Source: Prolixibacteraceae bacterium (GTDB lineage: Bacteria; Bacteroidota; Bacteroidia; Bacteroidales; Prolixibacteraceae). From it: a DNA stretch of 64,000 nt. Shown here in pieces: positions 36,615 to 46,196 of this stretch (position 1 is the stretch's first letter; each line of letters begins with the position of its first letter). The stretch covers positions 2,232,001 to 2,296,000 of the forward strand of contig CP081303.1 of assembly GCA_019720755.1 (NCBI GenBank), in the 5' to 3' direction. Below the pieces are notes generated by a model. That model was given only the letters and a program-made list of their open reading frames with translations. It made no database searches and was not told where the DNA came from. Made by a program: the position numbers and the translations under genes.

Positions 36615-37472
36615 CTACAAAATATTTATCCATTGCCAATATCCATCAACCCATTTCAGAGAATCAGAGTATCCTAAACCAAATCCATGCCCTCCAACTT
36701 CAAAAACTTTCACCATATGGTCTATATCATTCTCTTTTAAGGAGGTAATATATCGTTTCGAGTTTTCTGGCAAAATACGTCTATCATCCTCAGTATACAT
36801 CACAAAAGAGCGAGGTGTTTTCGGACCCACAAGATATTCAACTGAAATATTTCTAGCTTGCTCAGCATCAAAACTCTCACCGAGTAAGGCTTTTGTACAT
36901 CCTACATCCCGACATGTGTCAGAAAGAGAAACTACGGAGTAACAGATACCCAAAGTAGAATAACAAAGACTTCCAAAACCATATGCCCTTCCGACATGAT
37001 GAGCCACCATAGATGCAAAATGACCTCCTGCGGAGAAACCTATTATATGGAGATTCTTTTGTTCTATTCCACGATACAGAGGATCATAAAATAGCTTAGA
37101 CTGAAGGGCATAAAATTGACTAAGCATTCTTTGATAGTCTCCATAATATATGGGGTATTGCACAACCACGGACATCGCACCACGATTACAAAGATCTACT
37201 GCAATATCCATTCCCTCTTTTATCATTGAGAGTTTAGAATAACCACCCCCAGGAAATATAAATATTACATCGGTTGTTGGATTATTGGGGTGATATATAT
37301 AGAACTTAGCTTCTTCGATACGACCTCGAAGGATTCCATTCTGATCAAGAGATCTATCTTCTATTAACTCTGACTCACAAACACTCTTTTCTCCTGACTC
37401 TTGATATATGACAACATTCATTCTATAAAACTTTTTAACCAATATACTTGTTAAAATGAGCAAAAGCAACAA
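36615..37472 (-). CDS. Alpha/beta-hydrolase, esterase/lipase-like
   Basis: A 285-residue hydrolase of the BD-FAE/esterase group. FPGGGYSKLS (73-82) forms the oxyanion region. S147 in IIGFSAGGHFAS is the nucleophile, Asp in MYTEDDRRILPENS and His in VGGHGFGLG complete the triad. The first 17 residues (MLLLLILTSILVKKFYR) could be a membrane anchor, or the real start may be the internal ATG at 37421 (MNVVIYQ). The first ATG lies 2 bp from the divergent SDR start, which would leave no promoter room outside coding DNA. Enzymes of this group often remove acetyl groups from polysaccharides; no substrate evidence is visible here. Confidence 0.82.
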   Translation of the reverse strand: MLLLLILTSILVKKFYRMNVVIYQESGEKSVCESELIEDRSLDQNGILRGRIEEAKFYIYHPNNPTTDVIFIFPGGGYSKLSMIKEGMDIAVDLCNRGAMSVVVQYPIYYGDYQRMLSQFYALQSKLFYDPLYRGIEQKNLHIIGFSAGGHFASMVAHHVGRAYGFGSLCYSTLGICYSVVSLSDTCRDVGCTKALLGESFDAEQARNISVEYLVGPKTPRSFVMYTEDDRRILPENSKRYITSLKENDIDHMVKVFEVGGHGFGLGYSDSLKWVDGYWQWINIL

Positions 37473-37474
37473 AT

Positions 37475-38926
37475 ATGCATATACTAATCACAGGAGCCAC
37501 TGGATATATAGGAAAAAGATTAATCCCAATTCTACTTAAACAGGGGCATCACCTCATATGTACCTATAGACGTAAGGAAAAAATACTCGAGGAACATAAT
37601 ACAAAATCCATAGAATGGATACATTATGATTTTCTAGTAGATACCCCGAATAAAATAGAAGGTATTCAATGTGATATAGCTTACTTTTTGATTCATGCCA
37701 TGTCTAGTAGGAACAAGGACTTTGGAGCCTTAGAGTTACAAATGGCACACAAATTTATTGATCTTGCATCTAAACTTTCAGTACAAAAAATTATATATCT
37801 AAGTGGTATCGTAAATAATGAGCAAGAGTTGTCTCCTCACTTTAAGTCCAGATATGCTGTTGAGAAATGTCTTAATCAAGGACCAATTCCAACAATCACA
37901 CTACGAGCAGGTATTATTGTTGGATCAGGGAGTGCCTCATTTGAAATTATACGAGATCTAGTAGAAAAACTTCCTGTCATGGTAACACCAAGATGGTTGT
38001 ATACAAAATGTCAACCTATTGCAATAAGAGACGTTCTGTATTATTTAACGAAGATAATAGATGTGTCCTTCGAAAAGTCGACATACTTCGATATTGGTGG
38101 ACCAGAAATATTTACCTACAAACAAATGCTGCTACAATACGCAGAGGCAAGGAATTTAAACCGATATATCCTTACCTTACCTGTCATGACACCACGACTT
38201 TCGTCCTATTGGCTCTATTTTGTCACTTCAACGAGTTATAATCTAGCAGTGAATCTTGTTAAAAGCATGAAGATCGATGTAATCTGTAAAAAAAGAGATA
38301 TCGAGAATATCGTTCCATTAAAACGTTTAAGTTACAAAGAGGCAATCGAAAGGGCATTATTCCATTTTGAAGAAGATGTTGTAATCTCTAAATGGAGTGA
38401 TTCACATCTTCAATATAATATTGATAAAACGATACAAGCAGTTAAGAAAGATGAAGTATATGGAGGTTTTATACAACACTTTGTCAAAGAGATACCGGAA
38501 AAAGACATCGAATATATTCTGCATAGAATATGGTCTATTGGAGGAGAAAATGGATGGTATTATGGAACTCGATTATGGAAATTACGTGCTTTCTTTGATA
38601 AGTTAGTTGGGGGAGTGGGCTATAGAAAAAGAAATAATAAAACGAAGATCCAAGAGGGGGAAGCATTAGACTTTTGGAGGGTTGTAGAAGCTAGTAGATC
38701 TTTGAGACGATTAACACTTCTGGCAGAGATGAAACTTCCTGGAGAAGCCATTCTTAGACTTGGAATAACAAAAAGTGAGAACAGGTATTTTTTCGAACAA
38801 AATGCAATTTTCTATCCACATGGATTACTAGGAAGAATGTATTGGTGGATACTATACCCTATTCACATAATAATATTTAAAGGGATGGCAAAGAAACTCT
38901 GTAAAAACAAAAAAGTATATGAGTAG
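37475..38926 (+). CDS. SDR-family NAD(P)-binding protein with DUF2867 C-terminal domain
   Basis: A 483-residue protein. Residues 1-300 form an atypical short-chain dehydrogenase/NmrA-like fold beginning MHILITGATGYIGKRLIPIL, whose GxxGxxG binds NAD(P); YLSGIVNNE and the ISLRAGIIVGSGSASFE-like stretch follow. Residues about 330-480 match DUF2867 (YGTRLWKLRAFFDKLVGGVGYR ... DFWRVVEASRSLRRLTLLAEMKLPGEA). This YbjT-type architecture is widespread, with no settled reaction. The ATG lies 2 bp from the divergent esterase ATG. The stop codon is inside the loop of a terminator hairpin. Confidence 0.85.
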   Translation: MHILITGATGYIGKRLIPILLKQGHHLICTYRRKEKILEEHNTKSIEWIHYDFLVDTPNKIEGIQCDIAYFLIHAMSSRNKDFGALELQMAHKFIDLASKLSVQKIIYLSGIVNNEQELSPHFKSRYAVEKCLNQGPIPTITLRAGIIVGSGSASFEIIRDLVEKLPVMVTPRWLYTKCQPIAIRDVLYYLTKIIDVSFEKSTYFDIGGPEIFTYKQMLLQYAEARNLNRYILTLPVMTPRLSSYWLYFVTSTSYNLAVNLVKSMKIDVICKKRDIENIVPLKRLSYKEAIERALFHFEEDVVISKWSDSHLQYNIDKTIQAVKKDEVYGGFIQHFVKEIPEKDIEYILHRIWSIGGENGWYYGTRLWKLRAFFDKLVGGVGYRKRNNKTKIQEGEALDFWRVVEASRSLRRLTLLAEMKLPGEAILRLGITKSENRYFFEQNAIFYPHGLLGRMYWWILYPIHIIIFKGMAKKLCKNKKVYE

Positions 38927-38948
38927 TATTATTTTCTCATATACTTTT
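38911..38948. terminator. Bidirectional terminator
   Basis: AAAAGTATATGAG (38911-38923) pairs perfectly with CTCATATACTTTT (38936-38948); the 12-nt loop contains the SDR stop codon. The A-rich left side and T-rich right side let it work for the converging SDR and UpxY-like genes. Confidence 0.85.
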
Positions 38949-38959
38949 AAGTTTGCCTA

Positions 38960-39472
38960 TCAAACGGACTGAGCCTCGATAATATGCTCTAACTCAACTT
39001 CTACGAGAATATTACTTTGGAGTGCCTCTAACCTGACAATCACCTTGTGTTTGCCATTATGTCGTACCATTTCACCAATATATCCAACAAAAGGACCTTC
39101 TAACACTTCCACAGTACTCCCTAGCATTATTCGTTCGCTAGTCTGCTCTACCGACACACCAGTCTGTTCTAAAAAACATTTTAATGCATCAATATCACGT
39201 GATCTAATTTCAGCATCTTTCCCGTTATGTCGAACAAATGCAACGATATTGTTGCATTTTAATACTTCAAGACGTTCTTTTAAATCAGCTTTCACGAAAA
39301 TATATCCACAAAGAACAGGGACTTCAACAATTTTCTTTCGATCACTCCACTGTCTCCACTCTTTTCTCAATGGGATATAGTTTTCTATACCCATTGAAGT
39401 CAATGCTTCCCCTACTTTCTTCTCAGAACGAGACCTAACATAGACAGCATACCACTTTTTCATTCCCAACAT
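38960..39472 (-). CDS. UpxY-type NusG-like transcription antiterminator
   Basis: A 170-residue NusG paralogue. The NGN domain is about residues 4-105 (KKWYAVYVRSRSEKKVGEAL, RKEWRQWSDRKKIVEVPVLCGYIFVK), and the KOW-containing C-terminus is about 118-165 (GSTVEVLEGPFVGYIGEMVR). In Bacteroidota, UpxY proteins keep RNA polymerase elongating through the operon they head, usually capsule or exopolysaccharide synthesis. Here no such operon follows: the gene converges on the SDR gene and ends at a shared terminator. It is an orphan that may act in trans or remain from a lost locus. The start may be the second Met (MKKWYAVY). Confidence 0.85.
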   Translation of the reverse strand: MLGMKKWYAVYVRSRSEKKVGEALTSMGIENYIPLRKEWRQWSDRKKIVEVPVLCGYIFVKADLKERLEVLKCNNIVAFVRHNGKDAEIRSRDIDALKCFLEQTGVSVEQTSERIMLGSTVEVLEGPFVGYIGEMVRHNGKHKVIVRLEALQSNILVEVELEHIIEAQSV

Positions 39473-39755
39473 TCTAGATTATTTAATATTTGAGGTTAAA
39501 ACAATAATCTTATGTAAATGCTGTTCAAATTATTCTTACGAATATGTAATATGTGAGTATTTCGTCTAATTTACATGAAACAATTACCCACAAAACTCCA
39601 TAAATATCGGTTCAAAATAATGCTTTGCATTTACATGTATTAAAGAACGACTCAACAAATCAAATATTGTAGCCAAACAATTAATAAAAGTTGACATATT
39701 CAAATAAAAACGATTATTATCGATATAGCACAAAAATACATTCCCCTACAATCAA

Positions 39756-40772
39756 CTATAAATCAGACTCCCTGCTTTTAATTACAGAAGGAATGACAAA
39801 AGTCTTAGGAGGTAAATCTTTTTTATCTATTAATTCTAGCAGGCGCTCAACTGCAATTTGCCCCATCTCCTCTCCTGGTTGTTTAACCGTAGAAAGTTTA
39901 GGAGTCAATACTGCACTAAATGGTTCGTCACTAAAACCATGAAGAGAAAAATCTTCAGGTACCGACATTCCTCTCTCTTGTGCCACTTGTAGAAAGCAGA
40001 GTGCTGTTGTATCATTAGAACAGTAAACTGCATCTGGCATATCTCCACGATTAAGGATATCTTCGGCTATTTTTCTTCCCGAATACAGGGTTAAATCACA
40101 CTCGGTATACATCTGTTCATTCCACTCTAATCCACGATCATTTAAAGCCTCTTTAAAACCTTTAAGTCGATTTCTAAATACCAATATAGAAGTTGGACCA
40201 TTTACAAAATATATTTTTTTATGTCCATTCTGAAGTAGTCTACTTGTAACTTTATATGAGGAAGCACGATCGTTTGTCACCACCCTATTCAAATTGATAT
40301 CATCGGGGACACGATCAAAGAAAACCAATGGAATATTGTTCTTTATAAAAAGATCAAAATTATGTTCTCCTTTTGTCTCCAAAGAGGTCGAAATAAGCAA
40401 ACCATCCACTCTTTGATTAAACATGGTAAGGACAGCCTTCTCCTCATCATCAGAAGATTCTCTACTTTGCGTGATCACGACAGAATAACCATGGTTATGT
40501 GCATGAAGCTCAATAGATGATATGATTGTAGCTAGAAAATGTCTATCGATACGAGGTACAATAACCCCTATTGTCTCGGTACGCTGTTTTCTTAAGTTAG
40601 ATGCGACCACATTTAGTCGATATCCATTCTCTGCAGCAAATTGTTTCACTTTCTTACGAGTAGCCTCACTTATTCGTTTATCATTTTTCAATGCTCTCGA
40701 AACGGTGGATGCACTCACTTGAAGCGATTGGGCTATATCGTGTATAGTAATATGTCCTTTATGTCTAGCCAT
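39756..40772 (-). CDS. LacI-family transcriptional regulator
   Basis: A 338-residue LacI/GalR regulator. The N-terminal helix-turn-helix is TIHDIAQSLQVSASTVSRAL (about 9-28) with the hinge helix AAENGYRLNVVASNLR. Residues about 60-338 form the periplasmic-binding-type sugar-sensing domain (TIGVIVPRIDRHFLATIISSIE ... VDGLLIS ... FFDRVPDD ... VYCSNDTTALCFLQVAQERG). In the phylum these usually repress sugar-uptake and carbohydrate-enzyme genes. It lies 78 bp downstream of the barrel/T9SS pair on the same strand, so it could regulate that unit or distant genes. Effector unknown. Confidence 0.92.
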   Translation of the reverse strand: MARHKGHITIHDIAQSLQVSASTVSRALKNDKRISEATRKKVKQFAAENGYRLNVVASNLRKQRTETIGVIVPRIDRHFLATIISSIELHAHNHGYSVVITQSRESSDDEEKAVLTMFNQRVDGLLISTSLETKGEHNFDLFIKNNIPLVFFDRVPDDINLNRVVTNDRASSYKVTSRLLQNGHKKIYFVNGPTSILVFRNRLKGFKEALNDRGLEWNEQMYTECDLTLYSGRKIAEDILNRGDMPDAVYCSNDTTALCFLQVAQERGMSVPEDFSLHGFSDEPFSAVLTPKLSTVKQPGEEMGQIAVERLLELIDKKDLPPKTFVIPSVIKSRESDL

Positions 40773-40850
40773 TAAATTAACTTTGATTATTGATCAGGTC
40801 TTGTATACAAAGTTAAGCCAAACATAAAGAACATGAAAATAAATGTTATA

Positions 40851-41639
40851 CTAAAACAAATATACTAGTCCAATACCAACATTTACAGAAGAATTAAAAG
40901 CACTATATTCCTGCTCTCCTACCTGAACAACAGGACTTGCTGGCGTAATTTCATTAGGAACATAATTCTGCGAATAGGAAGATTGAACATTCGATCCAGA
41001 CCAATCACAATTTATACGAAGCATCACATTATTCTTCAGCGGAACGTTATAAGCAACACCAAGAAGCGATGCAAAGCCTACTGTTTGATCTTTCTCTGAA
41101 CTTTCAACATAGGTCATACCAGGCTTTCCTGGAACGTTAGGATTCGACATCTCATAGTCTGGAAGAAACCATATTTGTAACCCGATCATTGCATAGACAT
41201 CAAAATAGGTGTCATAAATATTCCAACGATACTGTGCACCACCAAGTAGTGCTCCCGACAACCAATCATTCATATTGAAAGTAGTTTCAGAATCTTCTAA
41301 ATCCAATCCCATTGGAGGATAAGACTGTGCAACAGCTCTTTCGTAAACAGATCTATTATCAATAGGATTGCTATTAAAACGAAGTTTCCCAACCCAACTG
41401 AACGAGCTATTAACTTCATAGAAGGCAGAGACATCTAAAAAAAATCCAGTCTCAGCATACCCTGATTTATCTTGGCTAATATCAGAAGAATTATAGTTAC
41501 CTATAGGTATAGAACTTCCCATGGACAAACCAAAATTCCAATCACTCGATTGAGCATACGTTGAAAAAGAAGTAATCCCTAAGGCTAGAAAAAATAGAAA
41601 TTTCTTTATCATAAATTTTTGATTTAATATATATTTCAA
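40851..41639 (-). CDS. Outer-membrane beta-barrel protein
   Basis: A 262-residue protein with a signal peptide ending GITSFSTYAQ, then strands with barrel periodicity (WNFGLSMGSSIPIGNYN, GYAETGFFLDVSAFYEVNSSFSWVG in two parts, YFDVYAMIGLQIWFLP, VNVGIGLVYLF at the end with terminal Phe). No named family. It starts 20 bp after the T9SS cargo gene upstream, so the two form an operon; the barrel could help anchor, secrete or bind the cargo. The start could be the ATG eight codons later (MIKKFLFF), which leaves a cleaner signal peptide. Confidence 0.7.
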   Translation of the reverse strand: MKYILNQKFMIKKFLFFLALGITSFSTYAQSSDWNFGLSMGSSIPIGNYNSSDISQDKSGYAETGFFLDVSAFYEVNSSFSWVGKLRFNSNPIDNRSVYERAVAQSYPPMGLDLEDSETTFNMNDWLSGALLGGAQYRWNIYDTYFDVYAMIGLQIWFLPDYEMSNPNVPGKPGMTYVESSEKDQTVGFASLLGVAYNVPLKNNVMLRINCDWSGSNVQSSYSQNYVPNEITPASPVVQVGEQEYSAFNSSVNVGIGLVYLF

Positions 41640-41659
41640 AACAACTATTATAGATAGAA

Positions 41660-44600
41660 CTAATATACAATTATTTTTGTTGTTGAGTATTCTCCTTTCT
41701 CAACGACTTTTAACATGTATACTCCTTGTTTAAGAGTTATATGCTTTTCCACCTCTCCCGAGAGAAAAAACGATGCAACCTCTATCCCTAAGACATTAAA
41801 AATCTTAATTTGTTTTGTTGTCGCGGATAAAGATTCAATGATCGTACCACTTTCTGTTATTTTCACTCGAAAACTCTGTTCGACATCGGGTTTTTCAAAA
41901 TCAACATACAGTTTAAAATTCATACTATTCCCAGTTTGTTGAACTGGTATAGAATAAGATGTGTTATTAGCAAGATCTCGGACCTCTCCATTGCCTAAAT
42001 CTTCAATACAGATTTTGGCATGGTTAATTAAATCTCCTCTACACTTTATATCTAGTTTTACTTGAGATAAAGACTTCGGCATAATATTCAATTCTATCTC
42101 TTGTGATTCTAAAGGGCGTTTATCTATAACTAACTGTTTTGCTCCAACCATAGAGTAAACCTGAGGAACCCCTTTTTTATGATATATTAACTTCGTTGCA
42201 TCTTCCTTTAGTGCATATCTTTGATTACATCCCTTTTGAAAAACAAATAATACATTGTCAGAAGCAGTTCCATCTACAGAAGAGATACGTAGCTCTAACA
42301 TATTCTCTGGTATTGTACTTCTCTTTTTACGAGGAGTATTATGTTTCAGTGATATATCTGAAGACCAATGAATTGACCCTGCACCAACTTGTTCTACAAA
42401 AAAAGCTTCGTTAGGACCAATATCCTCACTTTTGTTGTCATCCACTAAAACGCTCCCATGACTAGAATAGATATTATATCCTGGTTTAGATGCATCAAAT
42501 CGATACACATACCCCGTGGTAAAATCATTAAGATCAGAAGGTATTTGTGTGTGGTAAGCACAAGGATTACCAATCAATTGCCATTTTGTCTTTTGTAAAG
42601 AGGGTACCATATCATATTGTAGTCTAAAATCCATCTTATTTAGAGTACTTGAACTCGATATATGGAGGTCATCTTGGTTCGAAAAAATGATATACCCTTC
42701 ATTCTCTTTTAAAGAGCACTTGGGATCAACATCTACCCACTCCCCATCACTAAACCTCTTAATATAGACTTCTCCAAAATTTGGTTCAAAAGAACCAATA
42801 TCTTGACAACTCAATGAGGGGGTGAAGTAGTACCACTGGTTTGATTCTATGACAAGTTCGCGAGAAAAAAAGCACGATGGATCAATTTTATCCAACCCAT
42901 AAAGCTTCGTCTCTTTATGCAAAGTCAATGAATTACAGTGTAACTTCTCATCTAAAGTAACAGATTTAAATTGGCTAGAGATCTCAAGATTGTGATACTC
43001 TTTAATATCGTGCCCCCAGTTTTTAACACTATTAAAATGATTCGGATCGGTTCCATTCCAAACTAAATATGAATTTTCACTGTTCTCAAAACAAAGACCC
43101 GCAGTTCCAAGGTGCCCTAAACGACAACGCTTCACGAATGAACCATCCAATATTTTCTTCTCGAATATAAAATATGGATCACTATTACTTACGGTAAATT
43201 TTTGGACTGCATCATCCCATTCCATCGGTTTTAAATCACCCATAACTGCATTATTCTTCCACTGGGCTTCCCCGAATCTTAAATAGTCCACAAGATAATT
43301 CTCATAATATACCGCAACCAAGCAACTTGACAAACCATAATCGACAGAATGTAAATCTCTTAATAGAGTGTGTTCATTTTCATCTCTGGGAGTAAAATCA
43401 ATATTGGAACATTCTCTATACAGATTGCCACTTTCATCAAAGAGAAGAACCTTTATTTTATCTCTATCAAGAGAGTATGAGTGGGTATTAAAACACTCAA
43501 GCCATAAACCTTTCATACCCCCTGATTGTTTTGCAGGAAAAACAGAAAGAGATATTTCAGGAATAGAACAAAGGTATCCTTCATAGATCTTATTAGACAT
43601 TTTGTAACCTCTTCTTATAGAAACGACCTCTTCTTCAATTCTTTTATATGGGAGAATAGATACAAACATCTTTCTACTATGAAAAGGTGGTAGAATCTCA
43701 TAATCTCTAGTAGACGAAGATAGATCGACAGCATAATAGATTCCATTCTTATTTAAAACAGATGGATCAAAAGAGACATCATCCTTTGTACTAACGATCA
43801 AATAAACCCCATCGTAATCACTAAAATCCGTTCCCCTATTAGTCCAATGTACCTGGTACGTCCCTCTATTGGTTTTCTTTATCTTATCTACCTCAAATTC
43901 CGTTTTAGAAAAAGGAGCAACGACTTCTCTTTCAAATTGAATAATCGTTGGATCAAACGCTTCATCATATTTGAATTCAATCTTATGTTTAAAAAAACCA
44001 CAGATTTCATGCTTACATTGGAAATATAATGTAGTCTGGACCCCAGCATCCTGTTTTACTACCGTAACCATTTCGCCTATATCAGACCACGAAATATTAT
44101 CTAAAGAACATCTCATATGGTTATCCAATTTTACACTTATATCCCTTTCTAAATTTGACCCTTCCACCTCTACCTGTAAGACTTCTCCCCAAACTCTAAA
44201 CTCATCATACTCCTGCTGAGGAGCAATCAACTCAACCCGAAATTCGGGTGTAGCCCTTGAGGTCGTAATTTGTTTAAGGTGAGAATAAGATGTCTTTTTA
44301 AAATCATTTTCAAAGACAATATCAACATGATAGATCGTCTTTGGATTTAATCCCTCGACCTCTACATGTAAGTTCTGATGTAAGCTGATTTTCAAACGCT
44401 GATCAAAAAAGACATGATGCTCCTCATCTTTTTCATATACAGTCAAATGAAAGAAATCTGTATTCCTATCTTCTGGCATATAATCAACAATCAAAGAGTT
44501 AGAAGTAACACTATGTGCAACCGTCTGTTTATCTGATGGCATCGCTGCAACAACGGTCACAAAATATTGACTAGAGGTAGACATACCAGCACCATCATCT

Positions 44601-44974
44601 TTTGCGACAAGAAAAAACTCATATTTTCCTGGAGCATTAAAAGAACGAGATAACTCCCATTGCCCAAGACTAGAATTAAAAGTCATTTTCATTTTACGGT
44701 TATCGTAAGTGAATACAGCTTCGACTTCGGTAACTTTGCCATCCACATCATCAACAGAACAGTACAATTCGAACAGCTCTTTATGTGTAATTTCTTTGGA
44801 GTACTCAATTTTTTGAAAATTAGGAGGAGAGTTCTTATTAAAGACAGGAGTCCCACTAGGCTTCGATGGAGGTAAAGGGGGAGTATACTGTGCATAACAG
44901 ATAGTTCCTGAAAACGGACTACATATCACAAAAAGAGATAAAAACATCTTTAATAATCGAACTCTGCATTTCAT
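41660..44974 (-). CDS. Large T9SS-secreted protein of unknown function
   Basis: A 1,104-residue exported protein. The signal peptide ends GTICYAQ; a proline-rich linker follows (YTPPLPPSKPSG), then an Ig/FN3-like region (FELYCSVDDVDGKVTEVEAVFTY split; GKYEFFLVAKDDG, about 50-145) and a second FN3-like segment (about 155-245). The middle (about 300-900) is beta-rich with no recognised catalytic motif. Residues about 1035-1104 (IKIFNVLGIEVASFFLSGE ... GVYMLKVVEKGEYSTTKIIVY) are a T9SS type A sorting domain. It is co-transcribed with the barrel gene 20 bp downstream. A structural, adhesive or ligand-binding surface role is inferred only from architecture. Confidence 0.82.
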   Translation of the reverse strand: MKCRVRLLKMFLSLFVICSPFSGTICYAQYTPPLPPSKPSGTPVFNKNSPPNFQKIEYSKEITHKELFELYCSVDDVDGKVTEVEAVFTYDNRKMKMTFNSSLGQWELSRSFNAPGKYEFFLVAKDDGAGMSTSSQYFVTVVAAMPSDKQTVAHSVTSNSLIVDYMPEDRNTDFFHLTVYEKDEEHHVFFDQRLKISLHQNLHVEVEGLNPKTIYHVDIVFENDFKKTSYSHLKQITTSRATPEFRVELIAPQQEYDEFRVWGEVLQVEVEGSNLERDISVKLDNHMRCSLDNISWSDIGEMVTVVKQDAGVQTTLYFQCKHEICGFFKHKIEFKYDEAFDPTIIQFEREVVAPFSKTEFEVDKIKKTNRGTYQVHWTNRGTDFSDYDGVYLIVSTKDDVSFDPSVLNKNGIYYAVDLSSSTRDYEILPPFHSRKMFVSILPYKRIEEEVVSIRRGYKMSNKIYEGYLCSIPEISLSVFPAKQSGGMKGLWLECFNTHSYSLDRDKIKVLLFDESGNLYRECSNIDFTPRDENEHTLLRDLHSVDYGLSSCLVAVYYENYLVDYLRFGEAQWKNNAVMGDLKPMEWDDAVQKFTVSNSDPYFIFEKKILDGSFVKRCRLGHLGTAGLCFENSENSYLVWNGTDPNHFNSVKNWGHDIKEYHNLEISSQFKSVTLDEKLHCNSLTLHKETKLYGLDKIDPSCFFSRELVIESNQWYYFTPSLSCQDIGSFEPNFGEVYIKRFSDGEWVDVDPKCSLKENEGYIIFSNQDDLHISSSSTLNKMDFRLQYDMVPSLQKTKWQLIGNPCAYHTQIPSDLNDFTTGYVYRFDASKPGYNIYSSHGSVLVDDNKSEDIGPNEAFFVEQVGAGSIHWSSDISLKHNTPRKKRSTIPENMLELRISSVDGTASDNVLFVFQKGCNQRYALKEDATKLIYHKKGVPQVYSMVGAKQLVIDKRPLESQEIELNIMPKSLSQVKLDIKCRGDLINHAKICIEDLGNGEVRDLANNTSYSIPVQQTGNSMNFKLYVDFEKPDVEQSFRVKITESGTIIESLSATTKQIKIFNVLGIEVASFFLSGEVEKHITLKQGVYMLKVVEKGEYSTTKIIVY

Positions 44975-45041
44975 TTTTTTATAAATTGCGACTCCTTTTT
45001 TAGATTAAAAAGGATCTGATTAAAATATCAACCATTATATT

Positions 45042-46196
45042 ATGTCAATTAACTTCCAAAAATCTCCTATGTACCGATATCTTATTGTACTGTCTTTTAC
45101 AGTAGCAATAGGATTTCAAGCATGGCGTACGCTCTTTAACAATTTTGCGGTCGATCAAGTTCATTTAAATAGTATCCAAGTTGGAGCAATCCAATCAATA
45201 AGAGAAATTCCTGGCTTTCTATCCCTTCTGGTAGTATATCTTCTTTTAATAATCAAAGAACACCGATTGGCATCCCTTTCTGTCTTATTAATGGGGGTAG
45301 GAGTTGTATTTACAGGAATCTTCGACTCGTTTATTGGAGTGATTGCCACTACCCTATTGATGTCTACAGGATTTCACTATTACGAAACAACCAATCAGTC
45401 TCTTACCCTTCAATATTTTCCTCCTAATGAAGCGGCATTGGTAATTGGGAAGACCAAAAGTTATGCTGCACTAGCCAACATTATTGCAGGAGCGATGATA
45501 TGGATATTTTCCACAATCCCATTCATGACTTTCGAATACAACTATATGGTATTTGGTGGTTTTGTCATCCTCGTTTCGATCTGGGCTTTTACATTTGACC
45601 CAACCCAAAAACTAAAACACAAACAACACAAGAAGATCATCTTTAAAAGAAAATATTGGTTATTCTATGTTCTGAATTTCTTAAGTGGTTCAAGACGTCA
45701 GATATTTGTCGTTTTTTCTGTGTTTATGCTTGTTCAGATGTACCACTTCTCAATTAAGTGGGTTACACTACTTTTCATTATAAACAATATCATTGGATAC
45801 TTTGCGAATCCGGCCATTGCTCGTTTAATCAATAAATATGGAGAGAAGCGAATGCTTCAGATTGAATATATTGCATTGATCTTAATCTTCTCTGGATATG
45901 CCATCTTTGAAAACGGATATATTATTGCAGCACTATATGTACTCGATCACCTTTTCTTTCCGTTCTCTATGGGTATTAAAACATGGTTCCAAAAAATAGC
46001 CGATCCCAAAGATATTGGTTCTTCTATGGCAGTAGGCTTTACAATCAACCATATCTCGGCCGTTATAATCCCATTTATTGGCGGAATCTTATTTAGTATC
46101 AGTTGGCGTATCCCATTTGCTTTTGGAATATTAATCGCAATTACTTCACTCTATTTTACGAAGTATATTAAAGAGGATTCTCTCAAACTAAAGTAA
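45042..46196 (+). CDS. MFS transporter
   Basis: A 384-residue inner-membrane protein with about 11-12 hydrophobic segments in two halves. The first is YRYLIVLSFTVAIGFQAW, and the cytoplasmic loop between halves is basic (TQKLKHKQHKKIIFKRK, about 184-202). TTNQSLTLQYFPPNEAALVIGK after helix 4 and GIKTWFQKIADPKDIGSSMA in the second half look like conserved MFS loops. The substrate is not readable. It is divergent from the T9SS cargo gene with 67 bp between the starts, so their promoters overlap or are back to back. Confidence 0.85.
   Translation: MSINFQKSPMYRYLIVLSFTVAIGFQAWRTLFNNFAVDQVHLNSIQVGAIQSIREIPGFLSLLVVYLLLIIKEHRLASLSVLLMGVGVVFTGIFDSFIGVIATTLLMSTGFHYYETTNQSLTLQYFPPNEAALVIGKTKSYAALANIIAGAMIWIFSTIPFMTFEYNYMVFGGFVILVSIWAFTFDPTQKLKHKQHKKIIFKRKYWLFYVLNFLSGSRRQIFVVFSVFMLVQMYHFSIKWVTLLFIINNIIGYFANPAIARLINKYGEKRMLQIEYIALILIFSGYAIFENGYIIAALYVLDHLFFPFSMGIKTWFQKIADPKDIGSSMAVGFTINHISAVIIPFIGGILFSISWRIPFAFGILIAITSLYFTKYIKEDSLKLK

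Noticed and set aside
36487-36942. Plus-strand frame of 151 codons
   Set aside because: Antisense to the esterase, which has a clear catalytic motif and proper start; the plus-strand product has no recognisable features.
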